A stretch of DNA of 64,000 bases, taken from Nevskia sp035651715. Lineage in GTDB: Bacteria; Pseudomonadota; Gammaproteobacteria; Nevskiales; Nevskiaceae. The notes under the pieces are model-generated. The model was not told where the DNA came from and ran no database searches. It worked only from the letters and a program-made list of their open reading frames with translations. Positions within the stretch are counted from its first letter, which is position 1; each line of letters starts with the position of its first letter. This document shows, piece by piece, positions 25,880-36,786 of the stretch. The DNA lies in contig DASRFD010000059.1 of NCBI GenBank assembly GCA_035651715.1, positions 1-64,000 of the forward strand. The letters run 5' to 3'. The translations under genes and the position numbers were made by a program.

Positions 25880-26764
25880 CTAGTTGTCGCGGTAGCCGAA
25901 GCGCTTGAGGGCCTGCGGGTCGTCGGTCCAGTTTTCCTTGACCTTGACCCACAGCTTCAGCACCACCTTGGCCCCGGTCATGTACTCCAGCTCGCGGCGC
26001 GCGGCGCTGCCGACCCGCTTGAGCATCACGCCGTCCTCGCCGATGACGATCTTCTTCTGGTTGTCGCGCTCGACCCAGATCACCGCCGAGGTGCGGATCA
26101 CCGTGCCGGAATGCTCCAGGCTTTCGGTTTCCACGGTCAGCGCATACGGCAGCTCCTGCGCCAGGGCGCGCATCAGCTTCTCGCGCACCAGCTCGGATAC
26201 GGTGAAACCCAGATCGTGGCTGACGATCTGCCCTTCCGGGTACAGCGGCGGCCCTTCCGGCATGCGCGGGAACAGCTCGCGCACCAGCGAGTCGAGGTTG
26301 TCGCCGGACTTGGCCGAGAGCGGCACGATGAAGGCATAGGCGTGCATCGCCGACAGCTTCTCCAGTTCCGGCAACAGGCCCGATTTGTCTGACAGCCGGT
26401 CGACCTTGTTGACGATCAGCCCCACCGGCGCGCGCCCCTGCTTGAGCTTGTCCAGCACCGCCTGGTCCTCGTCGGTCCAGCGGCCGGCTTCGACCACGAA
26501 CAGCGCCAGGTCGACGTCGTGCAGCGCGCCGCTGGCCGCCTCGTTCATGTAGCGGTTCAGCGCCCGCGGCGCCTTGCGGTGCAAGCCGGGCGTGTCGACG
26601 AACACCACCTGGCCCTGCGGCCGATGCAGCACGCCCTGGATGCGGTGCCGCGTGGTCTGCGGCTTGGGCGCGACAATGCTGACCTTGCGCCCGACCAGGG
26701 CGTTGAGCAGCGAGGACTTGCCGACATTGGGCCGGCCGACGATGGCGACGATGCCGCTACGCAT
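25880..26764 (-). CDS. era: GTPase Era
   Basis: Essential GTPase in 16S rRNA processing and 30S assembly. The 294-aa protein has the G1 loop GRPNVGKSS (residues 10-18), the TTRHRIQG switch, DTPGLH, NKVD and SAKSGDN, followed by a C-terminal KH domain (KKIVIGEDGVMLKRVG). The ATG at 26764 overlaps the rnc 3' end by 8 bp. A 93-bp spacer separates era from recO, larger than usual for this pair; I see nothing distinct in it. Confidence 0.97.
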   Translation of the reverse strand: MRSGIVAIVGRPNVGKSSLLNALVGRKVSIVAPKPQTTRHRIQGVLHRPQGQVVFVDTPGLHRKAPRALNRYMNEAASGALHDVDLALFVVEAGRWTDEDQAVLDKLKQGRAPVGLIVNKVDRLSDKSGLLPELEKLSAMHAYAFIVPLSAKSGDNLDSLVRELFPRMPEGPPLYPEGQIVSHDLGFTVSELVREKLMRALAQELPYALTVETESLEHSGTVIRTSAVIWVERDNQKKIVIGEDGVMLKRVGSAARRELEYMTGAKVVLKLWVKVKENWTDDPQALKRFGYRDN

Positions 26765-27446
26765 GACGGCCTCCTGAAGTGATGAGGTCGAGCATACGCT
26801 CGGCCGACTGCTGTTCGGCGATCTTGCGGCTGCCGCCCTCGCCCATGGTTTCGGAGCTGTCATCCGCCAGGCGGCAGCGGACCCTGAAACTGCGCCGGTG
26901 CGGCGGCCCTTCCTCGTTCAGCACCGCGTACTCCGGCAGCGGGCGGCCGGCGGCCTGCAGGCGCTCCTGCAGGCGCGTCTTGGCGTCCTTCAGGCTGAGC
27001 GGGTCCGGCAGATTGCCCAGCTCCGGTTCGAGCAGGCGCAGGCACAGCTCACGCGCGGCGACGAAGCCGCCGTCGAGATAGACCGCGCCGATCACCGCCT
27101 CCAGGCCGTCGGCCAGGATCGAATCGCGGCGGTAGCCACCGCTCTTCAGCTCGCCCGAGCCCAGCCGCAGCACGTCGCCGAGCTGGATGCGGCGGGCGAC
27201 GCTGGCCAGGGTCTCCTCGCGCACCAGGGTGGCGCGCAGCCGCGACAGGTCGCCTTCCGCAGCCTTCGGCTGGCGGAGGTAAAGCGCCTCGCCGACCGCG
27301 AAGTTGAGCAGCGCGTCGCCGAGGAACTCGAGACGCTCGTTGTTATCGGAGCTGGCGCTGCGGTGGGTCAGGGCCCGCAGCAGCGCCGGCTCGTCCCCGA
27401 AACGGTAGCCGAGCGCCCGCTGCAGGCGTTCGAGATCCTCGTTCAA
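26757..27446 (-). CDS. rnc: Ribonuclease III
   Basis: Double-strand RNA endonuclease for rRNA and mRNA processing. The 229-aa protein has the RNase III signature NERLEFLGDALL with catalytic acidic residues, a second acidic pair near LADGLEAVIGAVYLDGG, and a C-terminal double-stranded RNA-binding domain (KTRLQERLQAAGRPLPEY). The start codon is TTG at 27446, overlapping the preceding DUF4845 stop as TTGA. Order lepA-lepB-DUF4845-rnc-era is conserved. Confidence 0.96.
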   Translation of the reverse strand: MNEDLERLQRALGYRFGDEPALLRALTHRSASSDNNERLEFLGDALLNFAVGEALYLRQPKAAEGDLSRLRATLVREETLASVARRIQLGDVLRLGSGELKSGGYRRDSILADGLEAVIGAVYLDGGFVAARELCLRLLEPELGNLPDPLSLKDAKTRLQERLQAAGRPLPEYAVLNEEGPPHRRSFRVRCRLADDSSETMGEGGSRKIAEQQSAERMLDLITSGGRHA

Positions 27447-27832
27447 CCGTTCACGCGCACCCGCAGGGGGATGGATTCCTTGAAGTGGATCACCACGAAG
27501 ACGTTGCTGAACAGGTTGGCGCGCGCCTCGTAGTCGTAGCCCATGGTCATGCCGGACTCGGTGCGCTCGACCTTGATGTCCTTGGCTTCGAGCTGGGTGA
27601 TGTAGTCGATATCGAAGCGCTTCTCGACGTCGCGGCGCAGCTCGCCGATGTCGATCTCGCTGCCGGAGGTGTTGACCTGGGTCGCCACCTCGTTGAGGTC
27701 GCGCTTGAGCGTCATCTGGTTGAGGTACAGCGGCACGACCTTGATCGTGACCAGCGCCACAAAACCGATCAACGCCAGCACGAAGATGAAGCCGATCAGC
27801 CCCAGCCCGTATTGTCCACGACGAATATGCAT
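27443..27832 (-). CDS. DUF4845 membrane protein
   Basis: A 129-aa protein of family DUF4845, found between lepB and rnc in many proteobacteria; its function is unknown. It starts with a short basic stretch RRGQYGLG, one N-terminal transmembrane helix (about 9-33), and a soluble, probably periplasmic, domain with KRFDIDYITQLEAKDIKVER. The N-terminus resembles type IV pilin-like or signal-anchor segments. Overlap with rnc by TTGA suggests coupled translation. Confidence 0.85.
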   Translation of the reverse strand: MHIRRGQYGLGLIGFIFVLALIGFVALVTIKVVPLYLNQMTLKRDLNEVATQVNTSGSEIDIGELRRDVEKRFDIDYITQLEAKDIKVERTESGMTMGYDYEARANLFSNVFVVIHFKESIPLRVRVNG

Positions 27833-27866
27833 CTGCGCCCCTCCCCCAGGATGTCCTGCTTCAATC

Positions 27867-28655
27867 TTAATGGATCAGCTTGCCGAAACGGGAGAGTTCG
27901 GGCCCGCCATCCCAGGCCATCCAGATCAGGATGGCCTTGCCCTTGAGATTCTCCTCCGGCACGAAGCCCCAGTAACGGCTGTCGTTGGAGCCGTCGCGGT
28001 TGTCGCCCATCATGAAATAGTGACCGGGCGGCACCACCAGGTCCACGTCGGGGCTGCGCCGGTCGGCCTCCATCAGGATGTAGTGGCTGACGCCGGTGAG
28101 GTCCTCGGTGAAGCGCTGCGCCGTGCCGTCCTTGGGGAAGATGCCGGCGGGCTGCACCGGGATCTTGTTGCCGTTCACGGTCAGCACCTTGTCGACGTAC
28201 TGGATGTGGTCGCCGGGCAGGCCGACGACGCGCTTGATGAAGTCGTTGCCGTGGTTGGGGTCGGCGTCGGAACGCGCCGGGTAGCGGAACACCACCACGT
28301 CGCCGCGCTGCGGTTCGCCGATGTCGAGCAGCTTGCAGTTGCCCACCGGGCAGCGCAGGCCGTAGCCGAACTTGTTCACCAGGATGAAATCGCCGTTGTA
28401 CAGCGTCGGATTCATCGAACCGGAGGGGATGCGGAACGGCTCGACCACGAACGAGCGCAGCACGAACACCGCCAGGATCACCGGAAACAGGCTGACGCAG
28501 AAGTCGACGAAGGGCCCGGGCTGCGGCTCGCTGCCGCCGGCGGCCACCGCCGCCTTGCGGCGGCGGGCCAGCCACAGCTTGTCCAGCAGCCAGACCACGC
28601 CGGTCACCAGGGTGAGGATGGTCAGGACCAGGTTGAAGCCTTCCACGAAACTCAT
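27867..28655 (-). CDS. lepB: Signal peptidase I
   Basis: Inner-membrane serine protease that removes signal peptides from exported proteins. The 262-aa protein has two N-terminal transmembrane segments (about 4-23 and 51-70), the nucleophile motif PSGSMNPTL with Ser80, the catalytic lysine in NDFIKRVVGLPGD, and the GDNRDGSNDSR box near the C-terminus. It follows lepA by 16 bp, the standard order. Confidence 0.97.
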   Translation of the reverse strand: MSFVEGFNLVLTILTLVTGVVWLLDKLWLARRRKAAVAAGGSEPQPGPFVDFCVSLFPVILAVFVLRSFVVEPFRIPSGSMNPTLYNGDFILVNKFGYGLRCPVGNCKLLDIGEPQRGDVVVFRYPARSDADPNHGNDFIKRVVGLPGDHIQYVDKVLTVNGNKIPVQPAGIFPKDGTAQRFTEDLTGVSHYILMEADRRSPDVDLVVPPGHYFMMGDNRDGSNDSRYWGFVPEENLKGKAILIWMAWDGGPELSRFGKLIH

Positions 28656-28671
28656 GTCCTTAAACTCTCTT

Positions 28672-30480
<1,809 letters not shown>

Positions 30481-30553
30481 TCGGGAACAGCGGGCGCGGG
30501 CGGCGAAATAGCGGCGAAGTATATCCGGTTCGAGGGGGGCGGTTTGCGCAGGC

Positions 30554-30802
30554 TCAGGACCCTGCCGGCCCCGCGGCCGCCAGCTTTTCGGCCACTGCCG
30601 CCACATCCAGCCGCCCTTCGCTCCAGACCGCTCCGGCTGCGTCGAGCAGCACCGGGATGCGGCTGCCATACCGCCGGCGCCAGTCCTCGCGGCTGTCGAC
30701 GTCGGCGATTTCCAACGCCGCCGCCAGCCGCGGGAACTCGTGCGCCAGCTCCTCCAGGAACTCGTCGCAGAGGGGGCAGTCTTCCCGCGTCAGAAGCAGC
30801 AC
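30554..30802 (-). CDS. Glutaredoxin-like protein (DUF836 family)
   Basis: Small thioredoxin-fold protein of 82 aa with a CxxC near the N-terminus (REDCPLCDEF, Cys 9 and 12) and the cis-proline segment SRIPVLLD, typical of the glutaredoxin 2-like/DUF836 family. The chosen start is GTG at 30802, one base after the mucD stop; longer forms overlap mucD. The mucD-glutaredoxin-lepA order recurs in gammaproteobacteria. A disulfide or redox role is inferred. Confidence 0.78.
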   Translation of the reverse strand: MLLLTREDCPLCDEFLEELAHEFPRLAAALEIADVDSREDWRRRYGSRIPVLLDAAGAVWSEGRLDVAAVAEKLAAAGPAGS

Positions 30803-30803
30803 G

Positions 30804-32339
30804 CTAGTTCTTGGGCGGCACCTGGATCGCCAGGAACAGCGGCGCACCCTGGCGCTGCACCAGCACCGGCACCGACTGGCCCGGGGTCAGGCGCCCGGTG
30901 ACTTCGCGGTAGCGCGCCACGCTGTCGACCTCCTGCCCGCCCATCGACAGGATGACGTCGCCGTTCTGCACGCCGCCGTCGCGGCCCGGGCCGGGGCCGA
31001 CCGCGCTGACGCGCACGCCGCCGGTCACGACCTTGGCCTTGCTGCGCTCCTCGGCGCTGAGATCCTGCACCGTCAGACCCAGCGGCGGCCCCTGGTCGCC
31101 GCCGCTCTGCGGCGCGCGTTCCGCCGGCGCCTTGGGCTTGCTCGGCTGCGAGGCGTCCTGGTCGGGCTGGTCCTGCGTATCGAGGGTGCCGATCTCGACC
31201 TTCACCGTGATGCTGCGGCCGTCGCGCAGCAGGTCCAGGCTGACGGTGTCGCCGGGGCTGCTGTCGCCCACCAGGGGCGGCAGCGAGCGCGAGCTGACCA
31301 GCTCGCTGCCGTTGTAGCGCAGCAGGATGTCGCCGGCTTTCAGGCCGGCCTGCTGCGCCGGGCTGTCCGGCAGCACCTTGGCCACCAGGGCGCCTTCCGG
31401 CTTGGGCAGGTTGAAGGACTTGGCCAGGTTGCGGTCCACTTCCTGCACCACCACGCCGAGCCAGCCGCGCGTCACCTTGCCCTTGTCCTTCAGCTCGCGT
31501 GCCACCTTGGAGGCGATATCGATCGGGATGGCGAACGCCACCCCCATGAAACCGCCGGTCTGGCTGTAGATCTGCGAATTGACGCCGACCACCTCGCCGC
31601 GCAGGTTGAACAGCGGTCCGCCCGAATTGCCGGGGTTGATCGCCGCGTCGGTCTGGATGAAGGGCACGTACTGCTCGGTGTCGAGGTTGCGGCCCTTGGC
31701 CGAGATGATGCCGGCGGTGACCGAATAGTCGAAGCCGAACGGCGAGCCGATCGCCAGCACCCACTCGCCCACCCGGGTCTTGCGCATATCGGCCAGCTTC
31801 ACCGCCGGCAGGCCCTTGGCGTCGATCTTCAGCAGCGCGATGTCGGCCCGCTCGTCGCTGCCCACCACCTGGGCCGGCAGCTGGCGGTGATCGGACAGGC
31901 GCACCGTCACTTCCTTGGCGTCGCTGACCACGTGCTGGTTGGTCAGGATGTAGCCGTCCTCCGACAGGATGAAACCGGAGCCGAGCGACTGCTCGTTGCC
32001 CTGGCCCGGGCCGAGTTCGCCGTCGCCGCCGCCTTCGTCCGGAGCGCCGTCGCCGCCGCCGGAAGAGGAGCCGTCATCGGGCTTGCCGTCCTTGCCGTCC
32101 TTGCTGTGCTTGTCGAGAAACTTCTTCAGCCAGTCGGGGACCTGGCCCTGCGAATCGTCCCCGCTCGCCTCTTCGCTCGGCGGGGCCGCCGACACCGCGC
32201 TGATGTTGACCACCGAGGGGCTGACCTGGTCGACCAGGTCGGCGAAATCCGGCAGCGACTTGCCCTGATGCGAGCAGCCCGCCGCCAGCGTGAGCGCACA
32301 CAGCGAAGCGATGCGCAGGACAGGGGCGGCAAAGCGCAT
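30804..32339 (-). CDS. mucD: MucD/DegP-family periplasmic serine protease (lipoprotein)
   Basis: HtrA-family protease that degrades misfolded envelope proteins and restrains the AlgU response. From the ATG at 32339 (GGAG 9 nt upstream) it is 511 aa. The signal ends LAAGC with Cys22, predicting a lipid-anchored protein, unlike soluble DegP. The triad is His in NQHVVS, Asp in ADIALLKI and Ser in NPGNSGGPL. An Asp/Gly-rich loop (about 75-115) precedes the protease domain, and two PDZ domains follow with a charged linker near 370-400. A weak sigma-E-like AACTT box lies at 32428-32433 upstream. Confidence 0.92.
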   Translation of the reverse strand: MRFAAPVLRIASLCALTLAAGCSHQGKSLPDFADLVDQVSPSVVNISAVSAAPPSEEASGDDSQGQVPDWLKKFLDKHSKDGKDGKPDDGSSSGGGDGAPDEGGGDGELGPGQGNEQSLGSGFILSEDGYILTNQHVVSDAKEVTVRLSDHRQLPAQVVGSDERADIALLKIDAKGLPAVKLADMRKTRVGEWVLAIGSPFGFDYSVTAGIISAKGRNLDTEQYVPFIQTDAAINPGNSGGPLFNLRGEVVGVNSQIYSQTGGFMGVAFAIPIDIASKVARELKDKGKVTRGWLGVVVQEVDRNLAKSFNLPKPEGALVAKVLPDSPAQQAGLKAGDILLRYNGSELVSSRSLPPLVGDSSPGDTVSLDLLRDGRSITVKVEIGTLDTQDQPDQDASQPSKPKAPAERAPQSGGDQGPPLGLTVQDLSAEERSKAKVVTGGVRVSAVGPGPGRDGGVQNGDVILSMGGQEVDSVARYREVTGRLTPGQSVPVLVQRQGAPLFLAIQVPPKN

Positions 32340-32474
32340 GAGGCAATACTCCGAAGGGGCCGGTGGCGGCGCGAAAGGACGGGATGGGCGGCGCCGGCCG
32401 GCTTTCCTGACCGGCCGCAAGGGGCAGAAGTTGAACACGGCCGCGCCACGGCGGCAAGTGCCGCGGGACGGCGC

Positions 32475-33515
32475 CTACTGCGCCGCCGACCCGCCGTCAT
32501 TGGCCGCCGGCGGCCGTTCGAACGGGAACACCGGACGCACCCCGTCGCCGATCATGCGGATCGCCTGCGACGGCACCTCGCCGACGATGGTGATGTGGTA
32601 GGACCCGGTGGTGCGGCCGTAAGCTTCCATCGGCCCGACCCGCGACACGCCCTGGAACGAGCGGTCCGGGGCTCGCTGCTCGATGGCGCTGAACACCGAC
32701 ACCGCCGACAGCCCGTCGGACAGCAGCAGGTGCTCGACCTTGCCGTCCCCCCCGTTCGGCAGCGGCCTCTGCTCGCGCGCGACGACGCGGTAGCCCGGCG
32801 GCAGCCTTTCGAACGAGACCTGCGGCCGGTCGTCGTCGCCGGCCGGCGGCACGGCATCCAGCGCCGGGAGGTCGCGGGCGACGGTGCGGAACTTGGCGCT
32901 GTCGACCTGGGGCTCCTCGAAGGCCGAATCCTCGATCATCGGCGGGAACGACACCTCGGTGAACATGACCTGCTCCATCACCTCGCCGCGCTGGCCCATC
33001 ATGCTGACCTTGAGCGGCAGGCCGTTGTCCTTGTCGGCCCAGATCTCGTAGCCGTAGCGGAACTGGTCGCGGGGAATCACCGCCACGCCGTTGCAGTCGC
33101 GGCCGGCGATGCGGCCGGTGCCCTGGTCGCGGAACTCGTACCACTGCGCCAACTGGCGCAGCCGCTCCGGCTTGAGCTGGCTCAGGAAACTCTTCATTCC
33201 CGCCGGCCGCTCGATGCTGACCATGTGGTCGCGGGGCAGGATGCAGATCAGGCGGTTGTCGATGCGCAGCAGCTGGCGCGGCTCGCCGGTCAGGGCCACC
33301 AGGTGCTCGCGCTCGCTGCCGTCCTTGAAGCGGTGCTGCACCTTGAGGACGTCGAACTCGTCGTCGCCGCGGTACAGGATCACACCCTGGTAGGTGATGT
33401 TGCGCGCCGCGTCGGCGGCCCGCGCCAGCAGATCGGAGGGATCGGCCGCCTGGGCCGAGAATACGACGGCCGTCCAGGCCGCCGTGGCGCCTGCCCGCGA
33501 CAGCAGGGACCGCAT
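32475..33515 (-). CDS. mucB: Sigma-E regulatory protein RseB/MucB
   Basis: Periplasmic protein that binds the anti-sigma factor and shields it from proteolysis until envelope lipids or LPS intermediates release it. The 346-aa protein has a signal peptide (about 1-24) and the lipoprotein-carrier-like MucB fold: NITYQGVILYRGDDEFDVL, LKPERLRQLAQWYEF, and the C-terminal domain starting near 230. The ATG at 33515 overlaps the mucA stop as TGATG; a TTG just upstream is an alternative. Confidence 0.93.
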   Translation of the reverse strand: MRSLLSRAGATAAWTAVVFSAQAADPSDLLARAADAARNITYQGVILYRGDDEFDVLKVQHRFKDGSEREHLVALTGEPRQLLRIDNRLICILPRDHMVSIERPAGMKSFLSQLKPERLRQLAQWYEFRDQGTGRIAGRDCNGVAVIPRDQFRYGYEIWADKDNGLPLKVSMMGQRGEVMEQVMFTEVSFPPMIEDSAFEEPQVDSAKFRTVARDLPALDAVPPAGDDDRPQVSFERLPPGYRVVAREQRPLPNGGDGKVEHLLLSDGLSAVSVFSAIEQRAPDRSFQGVSRVGPMEAYGRTTGSYHITIVGEVPSQAIRMIGDGVRPVFPFERPPAANDGGSAAQ

Positions 33516-34168
33516 CAATGCCGCTCGCCGGAGCGGTATTCGGCGCTGCGCAAGGTCATGCGCGGGTAGCTGAGCGCGCTGCCCACGCCCTGCTCGGCCC
33601 GCAGATTGCTGTGTTCCATCATGTATTCGCTGAGCTGGCGGGCAGTGTCGGCGTCCAGCTGGGACCAGCGGGTTTCCACCGGCTCATCGCCGGCGGCGGT
33701 TGCCGAAACCGGCACCAGCCGGCCCCCGGCGGCGGCGCCGTAAGCCACCGGCTGCGTGACGGCCGGCAGGCTGGCGGTCTGCACCGGCGCGCCGACCGGC
33801 TGGTTCAGCCAGCGATAGCCGCCGACGGCGGCCACCGCGGCGATCGAGGCGGCGGCGGCGAGGCCGGCGAACGGTTGCCAGCGCGAGGCGTTGGCGGCGG
33901 CGCGCCGCGGCCGCGGCATGGCCACCACCCGGGGCGGCTGCGGCGCCGCTGCGGCGCTGCGCTCCTGGGCAATCGCCGCCATCACTCCGGCACAGAAATC
34001 GCCCGAAACGGCCGGCACGCGGGTGCCTTCCATCGCGTCCCGCACCGCGCACATCCGGCTCCAGCGCTGCTTCAGCGCCGGCGAGCGCGCCATCTCGTCC
34101 AGCAGACGTTTGACTTCGCCCGGGGTACATTCCCCGTCCAGCAGGGCCGACAGAAGTTCTTCCGACAT
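33515..34168 (-). CDS. mucA: Anti-sigma factor RseA/MucA
   Basis: Membrane anti-sigma factor that holds AlgU/RpoE. The 217-aa protein starts with the conserved MSEELLSALLDGECTPGE, has the cytoplasmic sigma-binding helices to about residue 95, one transmembrane helix near 108-125 (PFAGLAAAASIAAVAAVGGY) and a periplasmic tail that binds MucB. The ATG at 34168 was chosen for this N-terminus and a GAGAAG site; the longer frame adds ten residues with no support. Confidence 0.92.
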   Translation of the reverse strand: MSEELLSALLDGECTPGEVKRLLDEMARSPALKQRWSRMCAVRDAMEGTRVPAVSGDFCAGVMAAIAQERSAAAAPQPPRVVAMPRPRRAAANASRWQPFAGLAAAASIAAVAAVGGYRWLNQPVGAPVQTASLPAVTQPVAYGAAAGGRLVPVSATAAGDEPVETRWSQLDADTARQLSEYMMEHSNLRAEQGVGSALSYPRMTLRSAEYRSGERH

Positions 34169-34321
34169 TGCGCTTCTCAATTCCGGTACCGGGCCCATTC
34201 AGCGGCCGTTCAGGTATAGGCAATAAACCACAGACTGCGTAAAAAGTTCCACAGGGTCCGTTAGGTAAAAATTACCTATGCGGAAAAACCAGGGTCCACC
34301 ACCGGGATTCCTCCCCCGGCC

Positions 34322-34897
34322 CTACTCGTTCAAAAGAGGCTGCACCACTGCGTCGATCGCCTCGCGCGCCCGGAAAATCCGCGAACGGACCGTCCCGATC
34401 GGGCAGTCCATCACTTCGGCGATCTCCTCGTAGCTCAGGCCTTCCAGCTCGCGCAAGGTGATGGCCTGGCGCAGGTCGGCGGGCAGCTTGTGGATCACCT
34501 CGGCGACCTTCTGCTTGATCTCCTCCGACAGCAGCAGCGATTCCGGCGTGTCGACGTCGCTTAGATGTTCGGTGTGACCGTATTGTTCCGCGTCCTGGAT
34601 ATCGATGTCCTGGTTGGCCGGGCGGCGGCCGCGCGACACGATATGGTTCTTGGCGGTGTTGATGCCGATGCGGTACAGCCAGGTGTAGAAGGCGCTCTGC
34701 CCGCGGAATCCGCTGAGGGCGCGGTAGGCCTTGATGAAGGTCTCCTGCGCCACGTCCGGCGCGTCGGAATCGCCGACGAGGCGGCTCACCAGCTGGATGA
34801 TCTTGTACTGGTACTTGCGCACCAGCAGTTCGAAGGCCCGCTCGTCTCCCTCCTGTGCACGTGCGACCAGTTGTTCGTCTGTTTGTTCTTCGCTCAT
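34322..34897 (-). CDS. algU: ECF sigma factor AlgU/RpoE
   Basis: Extracytoplasmic-stress sigma factor directing envelope repair genes. The 191-aa protein has the region 2 motif DVAQETFIKAYRALSGFRG and TWLYRIGINTAKN, and the region 4 helix-turn-helix GLSYEEIAEVMDCPIGTVRSRIFRARE. The ATG at 34897 matches the family start. The gene heads the algU-mucA-mucB-mucD order, with 153 bp between algU and mucA. It is divergent from nadB, as in Pseudomonas. Confidence 0.96.
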   Translation of the reverse strand: MSEEQTDEQLVARAQEGDERAFELLVRKYQYKIIQLVSRLVGDSDAPDVAQETFIKAYRALSGFRGQSAFYTWLYRIGINTAKNHIVSRGRRPANQDIDIQDAEQYGHTEHLSDVDTPESLLLSEEIKQKVAEVIHKLPADLRQAITLRELEGLSYEEIAEVMDCPIGTVRSRIFRAREAIDAVVQPLLNE

Positions 34898-35002
34898 GCA
34901 CAAGCCATGTCATTACCGCCCTGGAGGGGCGGCCGGCGCTCCGGATTCCGGATAAACTCCCTGCCCCGACTGCAAGGCAACCGTCTTCTGCGGTTTCCCG
35001 CT

Positions 35003-35031
35003 ATTGTAACGAAGAACCATACCTCCAACAG
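35003..35031 (-). promoter_or_regulatory. Possible sigma-70 promoter for algU
   Basis: Reading the minus strand, a TACAAT -10 candidate (35008-35003) lies 17 bp from CTGTTG (35031-35026), a poor -35. It is about 105 bp upstream of the algU start. A clear AlgU-type GAACTT/TCTGA autoregulatory promoter was sought here and not found. Confidence 0.3.
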
Positions 35032-35178
35032 AGCCTTACAATTGAAAGCTGCGGCAAGGCCGCGGCGCGGCACGGCAGCGACCTTGAAGGGGACTGTGGG
35101 TCTTGCACCGGAAAAACCAAGACGAACAGGCGGTACCCATCCGGTTTTTCCCGGCATGCACAGGCAGGCTTCTCCCGC

Positions 35179-36777
35179 GTGAATTCCAGCACTGAAGTCC
35201 TGATTCTCGGCAGCGGCGCCGCCGGCCTGTCGGCCGCGCTGCGCCTGGCCGAGGCCGGCCACCACGTCACCGTGGTGTCGAAGAGCACGCTCGCCAGCGG
35301 CAGCACCCTGTGGGCTCAGGGCGGCATCTCGGCGGTGCTCGACCAGGACGATTCGCTCGAAGCCCACGTGCAGGACACCCTGGTCGCCGGCGGCGGCCTC
35401 TGTGACGAGGAAGCGGTGCGCTTCACCGTCGCCCGCGGGCCGGATTGCATCCGCTGGCTGGTCGAGCAGGGCGTGATCTTCACCCAAGAGGAAGGCGAGC
35501 TGCGCGGCCAGCGCCTGCACCTGACCCGCGAGGGCGGCCACAGCCACCGCCGCGTGGTGCATGCCGCCGACGCCACCGGCCGCGCCGTCGAAACCACCCT
35601 CGCCGCGCTGGCCGCGGCGCATCCCAACATCAAGGCCCGCGAGCAGGCGGTGGCGGTGGACCTGGTGGTCGACCGCGCCGCCAGGCGCGTGCTCGGCGCC
35701 TACCTGCTGGACCGGCCCAGCGGCCGCATCACCCCGCTGGCGGCCAAGGCGGTGATCCTGGCCACCGGCGGCGCCAACCAGGTCTACCTGTATTCGAGCA
35801 ATCCGTTCGGCGCCTCAGGCGACGGCATCGCCATGGCCTGGCGCGCCGGCTGCCGCGTGGCGAACATGGAGTTCATGCAGTTCCATCCGACCACGCTGTA
35901 TCACCGCGACTCGCGCTCGTTCCTGATCACCGAGGCGCTGCGCGGCGAAGGCGCCACCCTGCACCTGCCCAACCCGGACGGCAGCGTCGGCGAGCGCTTC
36001 ATGCCGCGCTTCGATCCGCGCGCCGAGCTGGCGCCGCGCGACATCGTCGCCCGCGCCATCGACCACGAGATGAAGCGCCTCGGCGTCAAGCACGTCTGGC
36101 TCGACATCTCGCACAAGCCGGCCGCCTTCATCCGCGAGCACTTCCCCTCGATCCACCAGCACTGCCTCAAGCTCGGCATCGACATCACCGTCCAGCCGAT
36201 CCCGGTGGTGCCCTCCGCCCACTTCACCTGCGGCGGCGTGATCACCGACCTGCGCGCCCGCACCGACGTCACCGGGCTTTATGCCGCCGGCGAAGTGGCC
36301 TGCACCGGGCTGCACGGCGCCAACCGCCTGGCCAGCAACTCCCTGCTCGAGTGCCTGGCCTTCGCCGAGGCGGCGGCGGAAGACCTGCGGCGCGAGCTGC
36401 CCCGCTTGCCGGAACCCGGGCCGCTGCGGCCGTGGGACGAGAGCCGCGTGTCGGATTCCGACGAGGACGTGGTGGTGTCGCACAACTGGCTGGAGCTGCG
36501 CACCTTCATGTGGGACTACGTCGGCATCGTCCGCACCAGCAAGCGCCTGCTGCGGGCGCAGCATCGCGTCGACCTGCTCAAGCGCGAGATCATCGAGTTC
36601 TATCGCAACTACCGCGTCACCCACCACCTGGTCGAGCTGCGCAATCTGGTGACGGTGGCCGAGCTGATCGTGGCTTCCGCGCTGGAGCGGCGCGAAAGCC
36701 GCGGCCTCCATTACACCCTGGATTTTCCGCAGACCGACGCCGTGGCCCGGCCGACCATCCTCACTCCCGGCCGCTAG
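35179..36777 (+). CDS. nadB: L-aspartate oxidase
   Basis: FAD enzyme that oxidises aspartate to iminoaspartate, the first step of NAD synthesis. The 532-aa protein (E. coli 540) has the FAD-binding LILGSGAAGLSAALRLAE, STLWAQGGISAVL, GGHSHRRVVHAADATG, MEFMQFHPTTLY and the CGGVITDLRARTDVTGLYAAGEVA stretch. The start is GTG at 35179; a long in-frame extension upstream overlaps algU and is untenable. Divergence from algU is conserved. It converges with the next gene, leaving 9 bp. Confidence 0.95.
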   Translation: MNSSTEVLILGSGAAGLSAALRLAEAGHHVTVVSKSTLASGSTLWAQGGISAVLDQDDSLEAHVQDTLVAGGGLCDEEAVRFTVARGPDCIRWLVEQGVIFTQEEGELRGQRLHLTREGGHSHRRVVHAADATGRAVETTLAALAAAHPNIKAREQAVAVDLVVDRAARRVLGAYLLDRPSGRITPLAAKAVILATGGANQVYLYSSNPFGASGDGIAMAWRAGCRVANMEFMQFHPTTLYHRDSRSFLITEALRGEGATLHLPNPDGSVGERFMPRFDPRAELAPRDIVARAIDHEMKRLGVKHVWLDISHKPAAFIREHFPSIHQHCLKLGIDITVQPIPVVPSAHFTCGGVITDLRARTDVTGLYAAGEVACTGLHGANRLASNSLLECLAFAEAAAEDLRRELPRLPEPGPLRPWDESRVSDSDEDVVVSHNWLELRTFMWDYVGIVRTSKRLLRAQHRVDLLKREIIEFYRNYRVTHHLVELRNLVTVAELIVASALERRESRGLHYTLDFPQTDAVARPTILTPGR

Positions 36778-36786
36778 CCGCTGCGC

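Noticed and set aside
32406..32433. Sigma-E-like promoter in front of mucD
   Set aside because: AACTT is present but the -10 part (GTCAGG) fits poorly; noted only in the mucD entry.
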